Below are positions 1 through 9,800 of a stretch of DNA of 64,000 bases, piece after piece. The DNA comes from Pararoseomonas baculiformis (GTDB lineage: Bacteria > Pseudomonadota > Alphaproteobacteria > Acetobacterales > Acetobacteraceae), in contig NZ_JAGIZB010000011.1 of NCBI RefSeq assembly GCF_017813395.1, forward strand, positions 62,001 to 126,000, written 5' to 3'. A program made the position numbers and the translations under genes. Below the pieces are notes generated by a model. The model saw nothing but the letters and a program-made list of their open reading frames with translations. It was not told the DNA's origin and made no database searches. How positions within the stretch are numbered: the stretch's first letter is position 1; every line of letters starts with the position of its first letter.

Positions 1-28
1 GCTCATGGCCGGGGAGGTGAGCTTCTGA
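1..28 (+). CDS. 3' end of an upstream gene, possibly birA (partial)
   Basis: The first bases read as the last eight codons of an open frame (LMAGEVSF, stop TGA at 26-28), ending 22 bases before coaX. In many alphaproteobacteria biotin-protein ligase (birA) sits directly before coaX, and BirA proteins tend to end in a short strand of this kind. That makes birA the best guess, but eight residues cannot establish it. Confidence 0.35.
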
Positions 29-50
29 CGGCCACGGGGGGAAGTGCTGC

Positions 51-872
51 ATGCTTCTGGCCATCGATGCCGGCAACACCAATGTCGTCTTTGCCGTGCA
101 TGACGGCGCCGAATGGCGGGGCCGCTGGCGCATCGCCACCCGGGCGGACCGCACGAGCGACGAATACGCCGTCTTTCTCCTCGCCCTGCTGTCCCAGCAC
201 GGGCTGAAACCCACCGACATCACCGGCTGCGCCATCGGAACGGTCGTTCCCGCGGCCCTCTACAGCCTTCGGCGCCTGGCACGGGAATGGTTCGACTGCG
301 AGCCGCTCGTTGCCCGCGCCGGGAGCGTCGAATGGGGCTTCGAAATCTTGGTGGACCGGCCCAAGGAGGTCGGAGCGGACCGGCTGCTGAATGCGCTTGC
401 GGCCCATCACCACTATACCGCGCCGCTGATCGTGATCGATTTCGGAACCGCTACGACCTTTGACGTGGTGGGGGATGGGGGCGCCTATATCGGCGGCATC
501 ATCGCGCCGGGAATCAATCTTTCAATCGAGGCGCTGCATCGCGCCGCGGCCAGGCTGCCCCGGATCGGCATTGGCCGGCCCCAGTCCGTCATCGGGCGGG
601 ATACGGTCCCGGCCATGCAATCCGGCATTTTCTGGGGCTATGTGGGGCTGGTGGAAGGGCTCGTTGCCCGCATCCGAGCGGAGCATGGCGGTCCCCTGAA
701 GGTGATCGCGACCGGTGGCCTCGCCCCCTTGTTCGCCGAGGGCACCACCGTCATTCAACATACTGATCCCGATATCACGCTGGAGGGGCTGCGGCTGTTG
801 GCGGCCCGGAACCCACCACCCATCTTCCACAAGACAACGCTCCCAGAATCTCTCAAGAACGAGAACGAATGA
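51..872 (+). CDS. coaX: Type III pantothenate kinase
   Basis: Catalyses the first step of coenzyme A synthesis, ATP-dependent phosphorylation of pantothenate, in the cytosol. The acetate/sugar kinase-Hsp70-actin fold is visible as the N-terminal phosphate loop [11 protein letters not shown] (about residues 6-16), [11 protein letters not shown] (near 106) and the core motif DFGTATTFD (130-138), followed by GGIIAPGI. At 273 residues it has the usual family length. The ATG start has a GGGGGAAG purine tract upstream. Its stop overlaps the rnj start in ATGA, so the two are probably translationally coupled; coaX-rnj adjacency is common in alphaproteobacteria. Confidence 0.96.
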   Translation: MLLAIDAGNTNVVFAVHDGAEWRGRWRIATRADRTSDEYAVFLLALLSQHGLKPTDITGCAIGTVVPAALYSLRRLAREWFDCEPLVARAGSVEWGFEILVDRPKEVGADRLLNALAAHHHYTAPLIVIDFGTATTFDVVGDGGAYIGGIIAPGINLSIEALHRAAARLPRIGIGRPQSVIGRDTVPAMQSGIFWGYVGLVEGLVARIRAEHGGPLKVIATGGLAPLFAEGTTVIQHTDPDITLEGLRLLAARNPPPIFHKTTLPESLKNENE

Positions 873-2521
873 CCTTCGACGCGACCGACGACCTCGCCTT
901 CCTCCCTCTTGGGGGGACGGGGGAGATCGGCATGAACCTCAATATCTACCGCCTGGATGGACAGCTCCTGGCGGTGGATTGCGGCATCGGCTTTGGCGGC
1001 GCCGACGCGCCTGAGGCCGAGATCCTGGTGCCGGACCCCGCCTGGCTTTCCGAGCGCAGGGACCGGTTGGTGGGGCTGGTGATCACCCACGCCCATGAGG
1101 ACCATCTCGGGGCGGTCGCGTCGCTCTGGCCGGTTCTCCGCTGCCCCATCTATGCCAGCCCCTTCGCGAGCGCCGTCCTGCGCCGCAAGCTCGGCGAGGC
1201 CGGGCTGATGCATGAGGTGACCCTCCACACCCTCCCGCTCTCCACCCGGGTGAAGATCGGGAATTTCGACCTGCAGTTCCTGCGCGTGGCGCATTCGGTG
1301 CCCGAGGCGCAGGCCCTGGCCATCCGCACGCGGCACGGGATCGTCCTGCATACCGGCGACTGGAAGTTGGACCCTGACCCCCTGATCGGAGAGCCGACCG
1401 ATGAGGCCGCCTTCGCCGCCCTGGGGCGCGAAGGCGTGCTGGCCATGGTCTGCGACAGCACGAATGCCCTGGTCGATGGGCATTCCGGCAGCGAGGCCGA
1501 TGTCCGGAAGGCGTTGTTCGAGCTGATCGCCAGCCTCAAGGGCCGGATCGCGGTGGCCTGCTTCGCCACCAACATCGCGCGCGTGGACTCGATCACCCGC
1601 GCTGCCCTGGCGGCCGGACGCCGGGTGGCGCTGTTCGGGCGTTCCCTTCGCAACGCGGATGCCGCCGCGCGGGAAACCGGCTATTTCAAGGACCTGCCGC
1701 CCTTCCTGGAGGAGGACGAGGCGGGATACCTGCCGGATGACGAGCTGCTGATCATCTGCACGGGCAGCCAGGGTGAGCCCCGCTCGGCGCTCGCCAAGAT
1801 CGCCGCCGACACCCATCCCCAGATCTCCCTTGGGGAGGGCGACACGGTGATCTTCTCGTCCCGGATGATTCCGGGGAATGAGAAGGCGATCATGAATGTG
1901 GAGGCCGCCCTTTACCGCGCCGGCTGCCGCGTGATCACCCCGGACTCCGAGCACCCCGTCCATGTCTCGGGCCATCCGGCCAAGGACGAGCTGCGCCGGC
2001 TCTACGAGTTGGTGAAGCCCCGCCACGCCGTTCCGGTGCATGGCGAGTGGCGGCACCTGCAGGAGCACGCCGCCCTCGCGAAGGAGTTCGGCGCGACGCC
2101 GCATCTGATCGAGGACGGTGATGTGCTGCGCCTCGGCCCCGGCCAGGCCGAGGTGGCGGAGACGGTGCAAAGCGGCAAGCTGGCGGTGGACGGGCCCCGG
2201 CTGCTTCCGCTCGATGGCGCGGTGTTGGGCGCGCGGCGTCGCATGCTCTTCAACGGCGTGGTGGTCGGCTCGGTCGCGGTGGATGACCAGGGCCGTGTGG
2301 TCGGGTCGCCGCAGATCTCCGCCCCCGGGCTTTTCGAGCCTGGCGAGGAGGAGCCCATCCAGATCGCGGCGGATCTGGCGCGAATGGTGAACGACCTGCC
2401 GGCCCCGCTGCGGCGGGAGGATTCGGCCCTGAGGGAGGCGGCACGTTCCGCCCTTCGCAAGGCGGTTGGCCGGCGCCTCAAGAAGCGCCCGCTCGTGGAA
2501 CTGCACCTGCTGCGCGTGTAG
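869..2521 (+). CDS. rnj: Ribonuclease J
   Basis: Metallo-beta-lactamase/beta-CASP ribonuclease with 5'-exonuclease and endonuclease activity, used in mRNA decay and rRNA maturation. The zinc motif HAHEDH lies at residues 74-79, the further ligand motif HTGDW starts at about 161, and the beta-CASP part includes SGHPAKDE and VPVHGEW near 370-390; the C-terminal domain ends in [13 protein letters not shown]. Length of 550 residues is normal. It starts in a 4-base overlap with coaX and ends at a convergent hairpin terminator. The long opposite-strand open frame beneath it is a codon-bias shadow. Confidence 0.96.
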   Translation: MTFDATDDLAFLPLGGTGEIGMNLNIYRLDGQLLAVDCGIGFGGADAPEAEILVPDPAWLSERRDRLVGLVITHAHEDHLGAVASLWPVLRCPIYASPFASAVLRRKLGEAGLMHEVTLHTLPLSTRVKIGNFDLQFLRVAHSVPEAQALAIRTRHGIVLHTGDWKLDPDPLIGEPTDEAAFAALGREGVLAMVCDSTNALVDGHSGSEADVRKALFELIASLKGRIAVACFATNIARVDSITRAALAAGRRVALFGRSLRNADAAARETGYFKDLPPFLEEDEAGYLPDDELLIICTGSQGEPRSALAKIAADTHPQISLGEGDTVIFSSRMIPGNEKAIMNVEAALYRAGCRVITPDSEHPVHVSGHPAKDELRRLYELVKPRHAVPVHGEWRHLQEHAALAKEFGATPHLIEDGDVLRLGPGQAEVAETVQSGKLAVDGPRLLPLDGAVLGARRRMLFNGVVVGSVAVDDQGRVVGSPQISAPGLFEPGEEEPIQIAADLARMVNDLPAPLRREDSALREAARSALRKAVGRRLKKRPLVELHLLRV

Positions 2522-2539
2522 CAGGCCGGAACCGGTCTG

Positions 2540-2570
2540 CCCGCCCCTGGCCTGACCCGGCCGGGGCGGG
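2540..2570. terminator. GC-rich hairpin between converging genes
   Basis: CCCGCCCC-T-GGCC (2540-2552) pairs with GGCCGGGGCGGG (2559-2570) around a 6-base loop with one bulged T. It lies between the stop codons of rnj (plus) and the small exported-protein gene (minus), where a bidirectional terminator is expected. There is no U-tract on either side, so strength is uncertain. Confidence 0.5.
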
Positions 2571-2581
2571 CGGGAAGGGCC

Positions 2582-2854
2582 TCAGCGCAGGTTGAACTGG
2601 AGTGTGACGCCGGATTGGGGCGGCACATAGACGGGGGGCGGGCCGGCATAGTAGCGGCGGCGCTCATACTCGTCGCGGCGGCGGGCCTCGCGCCAGCGCT
2701 CGCGGCGCCAGCGTTCCTCACGGATCGCCTCGCGTCGCTCATGGCGTTCCCACCGGTGGTAGTCTCTCTCCCAGGGCGGCCGGGCCTCGGCCGTCACGGG
2801 CAGGAGGGGCAGAACCGCCAGGGCGAGGCCGGCGAAAAACGTGGTGCGTCGCAT
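2582..2854 (-). CDS. Small exported Arg/Glu/Trp-rich protein, unknown function
   Basis: Ninety residues from the ATG at 2854, chosen because AGGAGA lies at good spacing before it and the protein then opens with a textbook signal peptide (MRR, a hydrophobic core at about 6-20, and an AEA cleavage site near 22-24). The mature part of about 66 residues is dominated by Arg, Glu, Trp and Tyr (RWERHERREAIREERWRRER), then a Pro/Tyr stretch (YAGPPPVYVPP) and a final strand-like VTLQFNLR. It is probably periplasmic or surface-associated. I do not recognise the family; RcnB- or YXWGXW-like exported proteins have similar composition but share no clear motif. Confidence 0.7.
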   Translation of the reverse strand: MRRTTFFAGLALAVLPLLPVTAEARPPWERDYHRWERHERREAIREERWRRERWREARRRDEYERRRYYAGPPPVYVPPQSGVTLQFNLR

Positions 2855-2960
2855 GTCGGTCTCCTCTGGAGCACCCATGCTCTCCTGGAGCATGCATGCC
2901 CGGAGAACGCGCGGGGCGGCCGGGAGATTACGGCGGGGTCATGGCGAGGGAGAGCTTCGG

Positions 2961-3221
2961 ATGGGATGGGTAGCGGGCACGGTTGTGTTCTTCCTGGTGT
3001 GGTGGACAGTGCTTTTCGCCGTTCTGCCCATCGGCATCCGCCCGGATCCCGAGGCGGCGGCGGAGGGTGGCTGGCGCGGGGCCCCGCAGCATGTGCGCGT
3101 GCTCCGGATCGTCCTGCTGACGACCCTGGTTTCCATCGTGATCTGGTGCGGGATCGAGTGGCTTGTCCGGTCCGATTGGGTGTCTTTCCGGAGTGGCTGG
3201 CTTGCTATGCCTGCGGATTAG
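2961..3221 (+). CDS. DUF1467 family small membrane protein
   Basis: An 86-residue protein with two predicted transmembrane helices, at about residues 5-24 (TVVFFLVWWTVLFAVLPIG) and 48-70 (VLRIVLLTTLVSIVIWCGIEWLV), joined by a short loop containing PDPEAAAEGGWRGAP. WWTVLFAVLPIG followed by PHVRVL-type residues is typical of DUF1467, a conserved alphaproteobacterial inner-membrane family of unknown function usually found next to proS, as here. GGGAG precedes the ATG by about nine bases. An upstream in-frame extension to 2841 lacks membrane-protein character and would overlap the divergent gene, so the internal ATG was chosen. Confidence 0.85.
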   Translation: MGWVAGTVVFFLVWWTVLFAVLPIGIRPDPEAAAEGGWRGAPQHVRVLRIVLLTTLVSIVIWCGIEWLVRSDWVSFRSGWLAMPAD

Positions 3222-3403
3222 TCAATTGCGCGTTTCTTGGATGCGTATGCACAAAAACAATCCAGAACGCGCCGGGAGAGCTCAAAATTTCGGCTGGATC
3301 CGGCTGAAAAGGCTTTCTCCGTCGGGTGCGGTGCAGCATGATCGGGACATGGAAGAGGGCTTTTCCTCTTCCGCCGTGTGACTGGCGTTTCCTCCCTAAA
3401 CTC
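3222..3403 (+). ncRNA. Possible structured small RNA before proS
   Basis: This part of the 306-base gap between the DUF1467 gene and proS is less GC-rich than its surroundings and holds two hairpins: 3288-3309 (9 pairs including two G-U, GAUC loop) and 3351-3372 (GGAAGAGG paired with CCTCTTCC, loop GCTTTT). It is followed directly by the best intrinsic terminator in the window (3404-3435). No coding frame looks real. Either a small RNA is made here or this is the long 3' end of the upstream transcript. I saw no convincing promoter and recognise no known RNA family. Confidence 0.35.
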
Positions 3404-3435
3404 GGGCCGTCCCTTCGGGGCGGCCCTTCTTTTTT
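3404..3435 (+). terminator. Rho-independent terminator with UUCG tetraloop
   Basis: GGGCCG-T-CCC (3404-3413), loop TTCG (3414-3417) and GGG-G-CGGCCC (3418-3426) form a stable stem with one internal mismatch, followed at once by TTCTTTTTT. It ends either the DUF1467 transcript or a separate RNA starting in the gap. Confidence 0.85.
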
Positions 3436-3527
3436 GGCCCATGCCCGGCGCCGCCCCGAAGGCACATTGCGCCACCCGCGTCTTGCTCTAGGTTGCGCGC
3501 CCGAACCTCACCCCGGAGCCTATTCCC

Positions 3528-4844
3528 TTGCGCCTCTCCCGCGCCTTCCTGCCCACGCTCAAGGAAACGCCCGCCGAGGCGCAGATCGTCTCGCACCGCC
3601 TCATGCTGCGGGCGGGGCTGATCCGGCAGACCAGCGCCGGCATCTATGCCTGGCTGCCGCTCGGCCTGAAGGTGCTGCGCAAGGTCGCCGAGATCGTCCG
3701 GCAGGAGCAGGACCTGGCCGGCGGCCAGGAAATCCTGATGCCGACCATCCAGCCCGCCGAACTCTGGAAGGAGAGCGGCCGGTATGACGACTACGGCAAG
3801 GAGATGCTCCGGATCACCGACCGGCATGACCGGGAGATGCTCTTCGGCCCGACCAACGAGGAAATGGTCACCGACATCTTCAAGACCTACGCCAAGTCGT
3901 ACCGGGACCTGCCGCGCAACCTCTACCACATCCAGTGGAAGTTCCGGGACGAGATCCGCCCCCGCTTCGGCGTGATGCGCGGCCGTGAGTTCCTGATGAA
4001 GGACGCCTATTCCTTCGATCTCGACCAGGCCGGTGCCACGGAATCCTACCGCCTGATGTTCCGCGCCTATCTGCGCACCTTCGCGCGGATGGGGCTGAAG
4101 GCCATTCCGATGCAGGCCGATACCGGCCCGATCGGCGGTAACCTCTCCCACGAGTTCATCATCCTGGCCGAGACGGGAGAGAGCGTCGTCTATCTCCACA
4201 AGGACCTGCTGGACTTCGACGTGCTGGCCCAGGACCCCAGCGGCACGGGCGATCCCTCGCCGGTGGTGGATTTCTGGACCAGCCGCTACGCCGCGACCGA
4301 CGAGAAGCATGACGAGGCGGCCTGGGATGCGATCCCGGCCGAATCCCAGGTTACCGCCAGGGGCATCGAGGTCGGGCATATCTTCTATTTCGGCACGAAG
4401 TACTCGAAGCCGATGGGGCTGACCGTCGCCGGGCCGGACGGCACGCCGGTGGTGCCCGAGATGGGTTCCTACGGCATCGGCGTCTCCCGCCTGCTGGCCG
4501 CCATCATCGAGGCCGGGCATGACGATGACGGGATCATCTGGCCGGATGCCGTGGCGCCCTTCGCCTGCGCCATCCTGAACCTGAAGCCCGGCGATGCCGC
4601 GGCCGATGCGCTCTGCGAGAGCCTCTACGCCGCCCTGCCGAATGAGGCTGTCTATGACGACCGCCCCGAGCGAGCCGGCGCCAAGTTCGCCGATGCGGAC
4701 CTGATCGGCTATCCCTGGCAGGCCATCATCGGCCCGCGCGGGGCCGCCAAGGGCATCGTGGAGCTGAAGCGCCGCGCCACGGGCGAGCGGCTGGAGTTGC
4801 CGCTGGAGGAGGCGGTGGCCCGGATCAAGGCGACGATCGCCTGA
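3528..4844 (+). CDS. proS: Prolyl-tRNA synthetase (short form without editing insertion)
   Basis: Class II aminoacyl-tRNA synthetase charging tRNA-Pro. The 438 residues match the short alphaproteobacterial type, which lacks the roughly 180-residue INS editing domain of the E. coli enzyme. Visible motifs are [14 protein letters not shown] (about 34-47), motif 2 [17 protein letters not shown] (about 140-156), motif 3 [13 protein letters not shown] and a C-terminal anticodon-binding domain from about 345. The start is TTG at 3528: it has GGAG nine bases upstream and begins the conserved [13 protein letters not shown]. Its stop TGA shares one base with the lolC start. Confidence 0.96.
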   Translation: MRLSRAFLPTLKETPAEAQIVSHRLMLRAGLIRQTSAGIYAWLPLGLKVLRKVAEIVRQEQDLAGGQEILMPTIQPAELWKESGRYDDYGKEMLRITDRHDREMLFGPTNEEMVTDIFKTYAKSYRDLPRNLYHIQWKFRDEIRPRFGVMRGREFLMKDAYSFDLDQAGATESYRLMFRAYLRTFARMGLKAIPMQADTGPIGGNLSHEFIILAETGESVVYLHKDLLDFDVLAQDPSGTGDPSPVVDFWTSRYAATDEKHDEAAWDAIPAESQVTARGIEVGHIFYFGTKYSKPMGLTVAGPDGTPVVPEMGSYGIGVSRLLAAIIEAGHDDDGIIWPDAVAPFACAILNLKPGDAAADALCESLYAALPNEAVYDDRPERAGAKFADADLIGYPWQAIIGPRGAAKGIVELKRRATGERLELPLEEAVARIKATIA

Positions 4845-6097
4845 TGTTCTCGCCCTTCGAGCGCGCCGTCGCCTTCCGCTACCTGCGCGCCCGCAAGGGC
4901 GAGCGCTTCGTTTCCGTCATCGCCATCTTCTCGCTGGTGGGCATCGCGCTGGGCGTGGCGACGCTCATCATCGTCATGTCCGTGATGAACGGCTTCCGGC
5001 AGGAATTGCTGGGGCGGATCCTCGGGCTGAACGGGCATCTCGGCGTCTATGCCGAGGGTAATTCGGGACTGCGCGACTATGACGACATCGCCGCCCGCAT
5101 CCGCCAGCTTCCCGGCATCGTCTCGGCCACGCCCATCGTGGAAGGGCAGGTCCTCTTCACCAGCGAGGGCGGCGGCGCGACGGGCGGGCTGGCGCGTGGC
5201 ATCCGGCCCGAGGACCTGCGCGCGCGCCCGCTGATCGCGAACAACATCCAGGCCGGCAGCCTGGAGCAGTTCGGGCGGGAGGACAGCATCGTCGTCGGCA
5301 CCCGCCTGGCACGGCGCCTGGGGCTGCGGATCGGGGACAGGATCACCCTCGTCTCGCCCCAGGGGCGTGCCACCGTCGTCGGCACCGTGCCGCGCCTCAA
5401 GGCTTATGAGGTGGTGGCGATGTTCGAGGCCGGGATGCAGGAATATGACTCGGGCTATGTCTTCCTGCCGCTCGATGCCGCGCAGATCTATTTCCAGCAT
5501 CGCGACACGGCCACGCAGGTGGAGGTCTTCGTCGAGAACCCGGACCGGGTGAACCTCGCGACGCGGGAGATCTTCCAGGCCATGCGCGGGCGCCCCGTGC
5601 GGGTGCTGGATTGGCAGGCCTCCAACTCCTCCTTCTTCGCCGCGGTGCAGGTGGAGCGGAACGTCATGTTCCTCATCCTCACCCTCATCATCATCGTGGC
5701 GGCCTTCAACATCATTTCGTCGCTGATCATGCTGGTGAAGGACAAGGGGCGGGATATCGCGGTGCTGCGCACCGTGGGCGCCACGCGGGGTGCCATCCTG
5801 CGGATCTTCCTGCTCGCGGGCGCATCGATCGGCGTCGCGGGCACGCTGATCGGCTTCGCCATCGGCCTGGTCTTCTGCCTCAACATCGAGAACATCCGGC
5901 AGTTCCTCCAGTCCCTGACGGGGACGGAGCTCTTCAGCGCCGAGATCTACTTCCTCACCAAGCTGCCGGCCGTGGTGGACCCGACGGAGGTGGCGCAGGT
6001 CGTGGGCATGGGCCTCGGGCTCTCGCTGCTGGCCACCATCTATCCTTCCTGGCGCGCGGCGCGGCTGGATCCGGTGGAGGGCCTGCGCAATGCCTGA
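4844..6097 (+). CDS. lolC: Lipoprotein-releasing ABC transporter permease (LolC/LolE type)
   Basis: Inner-membrane subunit of the LolCDE machine that extracts outer-membrane lipoproteins from the inner membrane and passes them to LolA. The layout is typical: N-terminal cytoplasmic strand [20 protein letters not shown], first membrane helix at about 20-48, a large periplasmic MacB-like domain (about 50-265), then three helices near 275-300, 318-345 and 378-400. A single permease gene is present here, as in many alphaproteobacteria, where LolC/LolE-type proteins can form homodimers. TGATG couples it to proS and it overlaps lolD by eight bases. Confidence 0.93.
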   Translation: MFSPFERAVAFRYLRARKGERFVSVIAIFSLVGIALGVATLIIVMSVMNGFRQELLGRILGLNGHLGVYAEGNSGLRDYDDIAARIRQLPGIVSATPIVEGQVLFTSEGGGATGGLARGIRPEDLRARPLIANNIQAGSLEQFGREDSIVVGTRLARRLGLRIGDRITLVSPQGRATVVGTVPRLKAYEVVAMFEAGMQEYDSGYVFLPLDAAQIYFQHRDTATQVEVFVENPDRVNLATREIFQAMRGRPVRVLDWQASNSSFFAAVQVERNVMFLILTLIIIVAAFNIISSLIMLVKDKGRDIAVLRTVGATRGAILRIFLLAGASIGVAGTLIGFAIGLVFCLNIENIRQFLQSLTGTELFSAEIYFLTKLPAVVDPTEVAQVVGMGLGLSLLATIYPSWRAARLDPVEGLRNA

Positions 6098-6794
6098 GGC
6101 ACCGCTCGCGTCCGGCCCGGCGGCGCCCCTGGCGCTGCGCGGGGTTGAGCGCCGCTACAGGTCCGAGGCCGGGGAGCTGCCCGTGCTGCGCGGCGCCGAT
6201 CTGGACCTGCATGCGGGGGAGATCGTTGCCCTCGTCGCGCCATCCGGCACGGGCAAGTCCACCCTGCTGCATGTGGCGGGCCTGCTGGAGAAGCCCGATG
6301 GCGGGCGCGTGCTCGTCGAGGGGCGGGATTCCGGCCATCTGGGCGACGATGCCCGCACCGCCCTGCGGCGGGAGACGATCGGCTTCGTCTACCAGTTCCA
6401 CCACCTGCTGCCGGAGTTCACGGCCGAGGAGAATGTGGTGCTGCCCCAGCTCGCCGCCTCGCGCGGGCGGCGGGAAGCCGAGGCCCGGGCGCGCGAGCTC
6501 CTGGGGGCCTTCGGCCTGGAGCACCGCCGCGACCACCGCCCCAGCCGCCTTTCGGGCGGCGAGCAGCAGCGCGTCGCCATCGCCCGCGCCCTGGCGAACG
6601 CGCCCAAGGTGCTGCTGGCGGATGAGCCCACGGGAAACCTGGATACCGGCACCGCCGATCTGGTCTTCGCCGAGCTTCTGGAAGCGGTGCGGGGCAGGGG
6701 GCTCGCTGCCCTCATCGCCACCCATAACCCGGAGCTGGCGTCGCGGATGGACCGCATCGTCACCCTGCGGGATGGGCTGATCGTCCCCGCCTAG
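6090..6794 (+). CDS. lolD: Lipoprotein-releasing ABC transporter ATPase LolD
   Basis: Cytoplasmic ATPase powering LolC-mediated lipoprotein release. Walker A is APSGTGKST (about 50-58), the Q-loop region [18 protein letters not shown] follows, the ABC signature is LSGGEQQR (about 154-161) and Walker B is [12 protein letters not shown] (about 174-185), with the switch His in ATHNPEL. The 234 residues and the LLPEFTA segment fit the LolD/MacB subgroup. The start lies inside the end of lolC (8-base overlap), as expected for co-translated subunits. Confidence 0.95.
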   Translation: MPEAPLASGPAAPLALRGVERRYRSEAGELPVLRGADLDLHAGEIVALVAPSGTGKSTLLHVAGLLEKPDGGRVLVEGRDSGHLGDDARTALRRETIGFVYQFHHLLPEFTAEENVVLPQLAASRGRREAEARARELLGAFGLEHRRDHRPSRLSGGEQQRVAIARALANAPKVLLADEPTGNLDTGTADLVFAELLEAVRGRGLAALIATHNPELASRMDRIVTLRDGLIVPA

Positions 6795-6809
6795 CCACAG
6801 TCGCGGATG

Positions 6810-6851
6810 TTCCGCCCACGCCGCCCGAATCGCTGCGGCGGCGGGGCGGAA
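6810..6851 (+). terminator. Long hairpin between lolD and dnaE
   Basis: TTCCGCCC-A-CGCCGCC (6810-6825) pairs with GGCGGCGGGGCGGAA (6837-6851): 15 base pairs with a single bulged A and an 11-base loop. It probably ends the proS-lolCD transcript. It lacks a true T-run but is followed by TGACTATATAT, which could also belong to the dnaE promoter. Confidence 0.45.
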
Positions 6852-6869
6852 TGACTATATATCCGGGGC

Positions 6870-9800
6870 ATGTCCGGCAGCTTCGTCCATCTCCACGTCC
6901 ACTCCGCCTATTCGCTCGCCGAAGGCGCCGTGAAGGCCGACAAGCTCCCTGGCCTGGCGAGGAAGGCGGGGATGCCCGCCCTGGCGCTGACCGACACGGC
7001 CGTGATGTTCGGCGCGCTGGAGTTCAGCCAGTACGCCACCAAGGAGGGGGTGCAGCCCATCATCGGCTGCCAGCTCTGGCTTGCGCGGCAGAAGGAGCCG
7101 GAGCGGCCGGAGGCCGCGCGCCTGCCGCCTGATCCCGTGGTCGCGCTCGCGATGGACAAGCCGGGGCTGGAGAACCTCCAGCGCCTCTCCTCCCTGGGCT
7201 GGCTGGGGGAAGACCCCTCCGGCAAGCCCGCCATCAGCCTGGACCAACTGCGGGAATATGCCGCGGGCATCTTCCTTCTCACCGGCGGCACGCTCGGCCC
7301 GCTGGGGCGGCTGCTGGCCGAAGGGCGCCGTTCGATGGCGGAAGGGCTGCTGGCCGCGCTGCGCGAGGGCTTCGGCGACAACCTGGCCGTCGAGCTGACG
7401 CGCCACGGCACGGAGCGCGACCGGGCGGTGGAGCCGGGGCTGCTGGCCCTGGCCGATGCCGCCGCCGTGCCAATCGTGGCTGCGAATGACGTGTATTTCG
7501 CGACCGCCGCGGCGCATGAGGCGCATGACGCGCTTCTCTGCATCGCCGAGGGCCGGACGCTTGCCGAGCCGGATCGCCGCCGCCTGACGGCCGAGCACTG
7601 GTTCAAGCCCCCCGCGGCCATGCGGGAACTCTTCAAGGACCTGCCGGAGGCCTGCGACAACACGCTGGCGATCGCGCGCAAATGCGCCGTGATGGCCGAG
7701 ACGAAAAAGCCTGAGCTGCCCATCAGCCGAAAGGTCGAGGCCGGCCTGACCGAGGCCGAGATCGTGCAGGACATGGCGCGGAAGGGGCTCGAGAAGCGCC
7801 TGGACGCGCAGGCCACGCTCGAGGACCAGCGCCCCGCCTACCGGGAGCGGCTGGAATTCGAGCTGGGCATCATCGAGAAGATGGGCTTCTCCGGCTACTT
7901 CCTGATCGTGGCGGACTTCATCCAGTGGGCGAAAGCCCATGACATTCCCGTCGGGCCGGGCCGCGGATCGGGCGCGGGCTCGGTGGCGGCCTGGGCGCTG
8001 ACCATCACCGACCTGGACCCGATGCGCTTCGGCCTGCTTTTCGAGCGCTTCCTGAATCCCGAGCGCGTCTCGATGCCGGACTTCGACATCGACTTCTGCC
8101 AGGACAGGCGCGAGGAGGTGATCAACTACGTCCGCAACGAGTACGGGCCGGACCGCGTGGGCCAGATCATCACCTTCGGGCGGCTGCAGGCCAAGGCGGT
8201 GGTGCGCGATGTCGGCCGCGTCATGGGCATGCCTTTCGGGCAGGTGAACAAGATCGCGGAGCTCATCCCGTTCAACGCCGCCAAGCCGCCCACGCTGCAG
8301 GAGGCGCTGGATGGCGAGCCGCGCCTGCGCGAGATGCGCGAGACGGACGAGAACGTGGACCGCCTGATGCACACGGCGCTCCAGCTTGAAGGCCTGTACC
8401 GCAACGCGTCCACCCATGCGGCGGGCGTGGTGATCGGGCGGAAGCCGCTGATCGAGATCGTGCCGCTCTACCGCGACCCGCGCAGCGACATGCTCGTGAC
8501 GCAGTACTCGATGAAGTATGTCGAGAGCGCGTCATTGGTGAAGTTCGACTTCCTTGGGCTGAAGACGCTCACGGTGATCCAGCGCGCGCTGGACATCCTC
8601 GCCGGGCAGGGCGTGACGATCGACATTACGACCGTCCCGCTGGACGACGCGCCCACCTACGAGATGCTGGCCAAGGGTGATGCGGCCGGCGTGTTCCAGT
8701 TCGAAAGCCAGGGCATGCGGGACGTCCTCCGCATGATGCGGCCCGACCGGTTCGAGGACCTGATCGCCGCGGTGTCGCTCTACCGCCCGGGACCGATGGC
8801 CAACATCCCGGCCTATTGCGCCCGCAAGCACGGCCAGGCCTGGGAACCCGTGCATCCGGCGATGCGCAGCCTGGTTGAGGAGACCTACGGGATCCTCGTC
8901 TACCAGGAACAGGTGATGCAGATCAGCCAGGAGCTTGCGGGCTACTCGCTCGGCGGCGCCGACCTGCTGCGGCGCGCCATGGGCAAGAAGATCCGCTCCG
9001 AGATGGAGGCGCAGCGCAAGATCTTCACCGAAGGGGCCGTGAAGAACGGCATCCCGGAGGACAAGGCGGGCGAGATCTTCGACCTGATGGAGCGCTTCGC
9101 GGAATACGGCTTCAACAAGTCGCACGCCGCCGCCTATGCCCTCGTTTCCTACCAGACGGCCTGGCTCAAGGCGAACCACGCGGTGGAGTTCCTGGCGGCG
9201 ATCATGTCGCTGGACATGACGAACACCGACAAGCTCGCCTCACACCTGTCGGAAGCGTCGCGCCTGGGCATCAAGGTGCTGCCGCCCGATGTGAACCGGA
9301 GCGAGGCCGAGTTCGCGGTCGAGATCCAGGAGGATGGCAGCAAGGCCATCCGCTTCGCGCTGGCCGCGGTGAAGCGCGTCGGCCTCGGCGCCATGCAGGA
9401 CCTGGTCAAGGCGCGGAAGGTGGGGGGGGCTTTCAGGTCCCTCACGGATTTCGCGGATCGCGTCGATCCGAAGTTGCTGAACAAGATGCAGCTGGAGAAC
9501 CTCGCCCGCGCCGGTGCCTTCGAATGCCTGGACAAGAACCGCGCCCGCGTGACCGAGGGGGCCGAGCAGATCCTGCGCCGTGCCCAGGCCTCGGCCGAGG
9601 ATCGCAGCAGCGCCCAGATCGGCCTTTTCGGCGCGCCCGGCTCCTCGGCCGACACGCCGCCCCTGCGGCTGCGGGAGATGCCGGACTGGCCGCAGCTGGA
9701 CCGGCTGGCGCAGGAGGCGGAGGCCATCGGCTTCCACCTTTCCGCCCATCCGCTGGATGCCTATCGCGAGGTGCTGGCGAAGCTCGGCGTCTGCCCCATC

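Noticed and set aside
755-2506. 583-codon open frame antisense to rnj
   Set aside because: It mirrors rnj exactly, has low-complexity His/Arg/Gly-rich translation and no family motifs; such frames arise from strong third-position GC.
3163-3381. Short plus-strand frame in the DUF1467-proS gap
   Set aside because: Overlaps the end of the DUF1467 gene, lacks a ribosome-binding site and has codon use unlike real genes here; the region looks like RNA or untranslated sequence.
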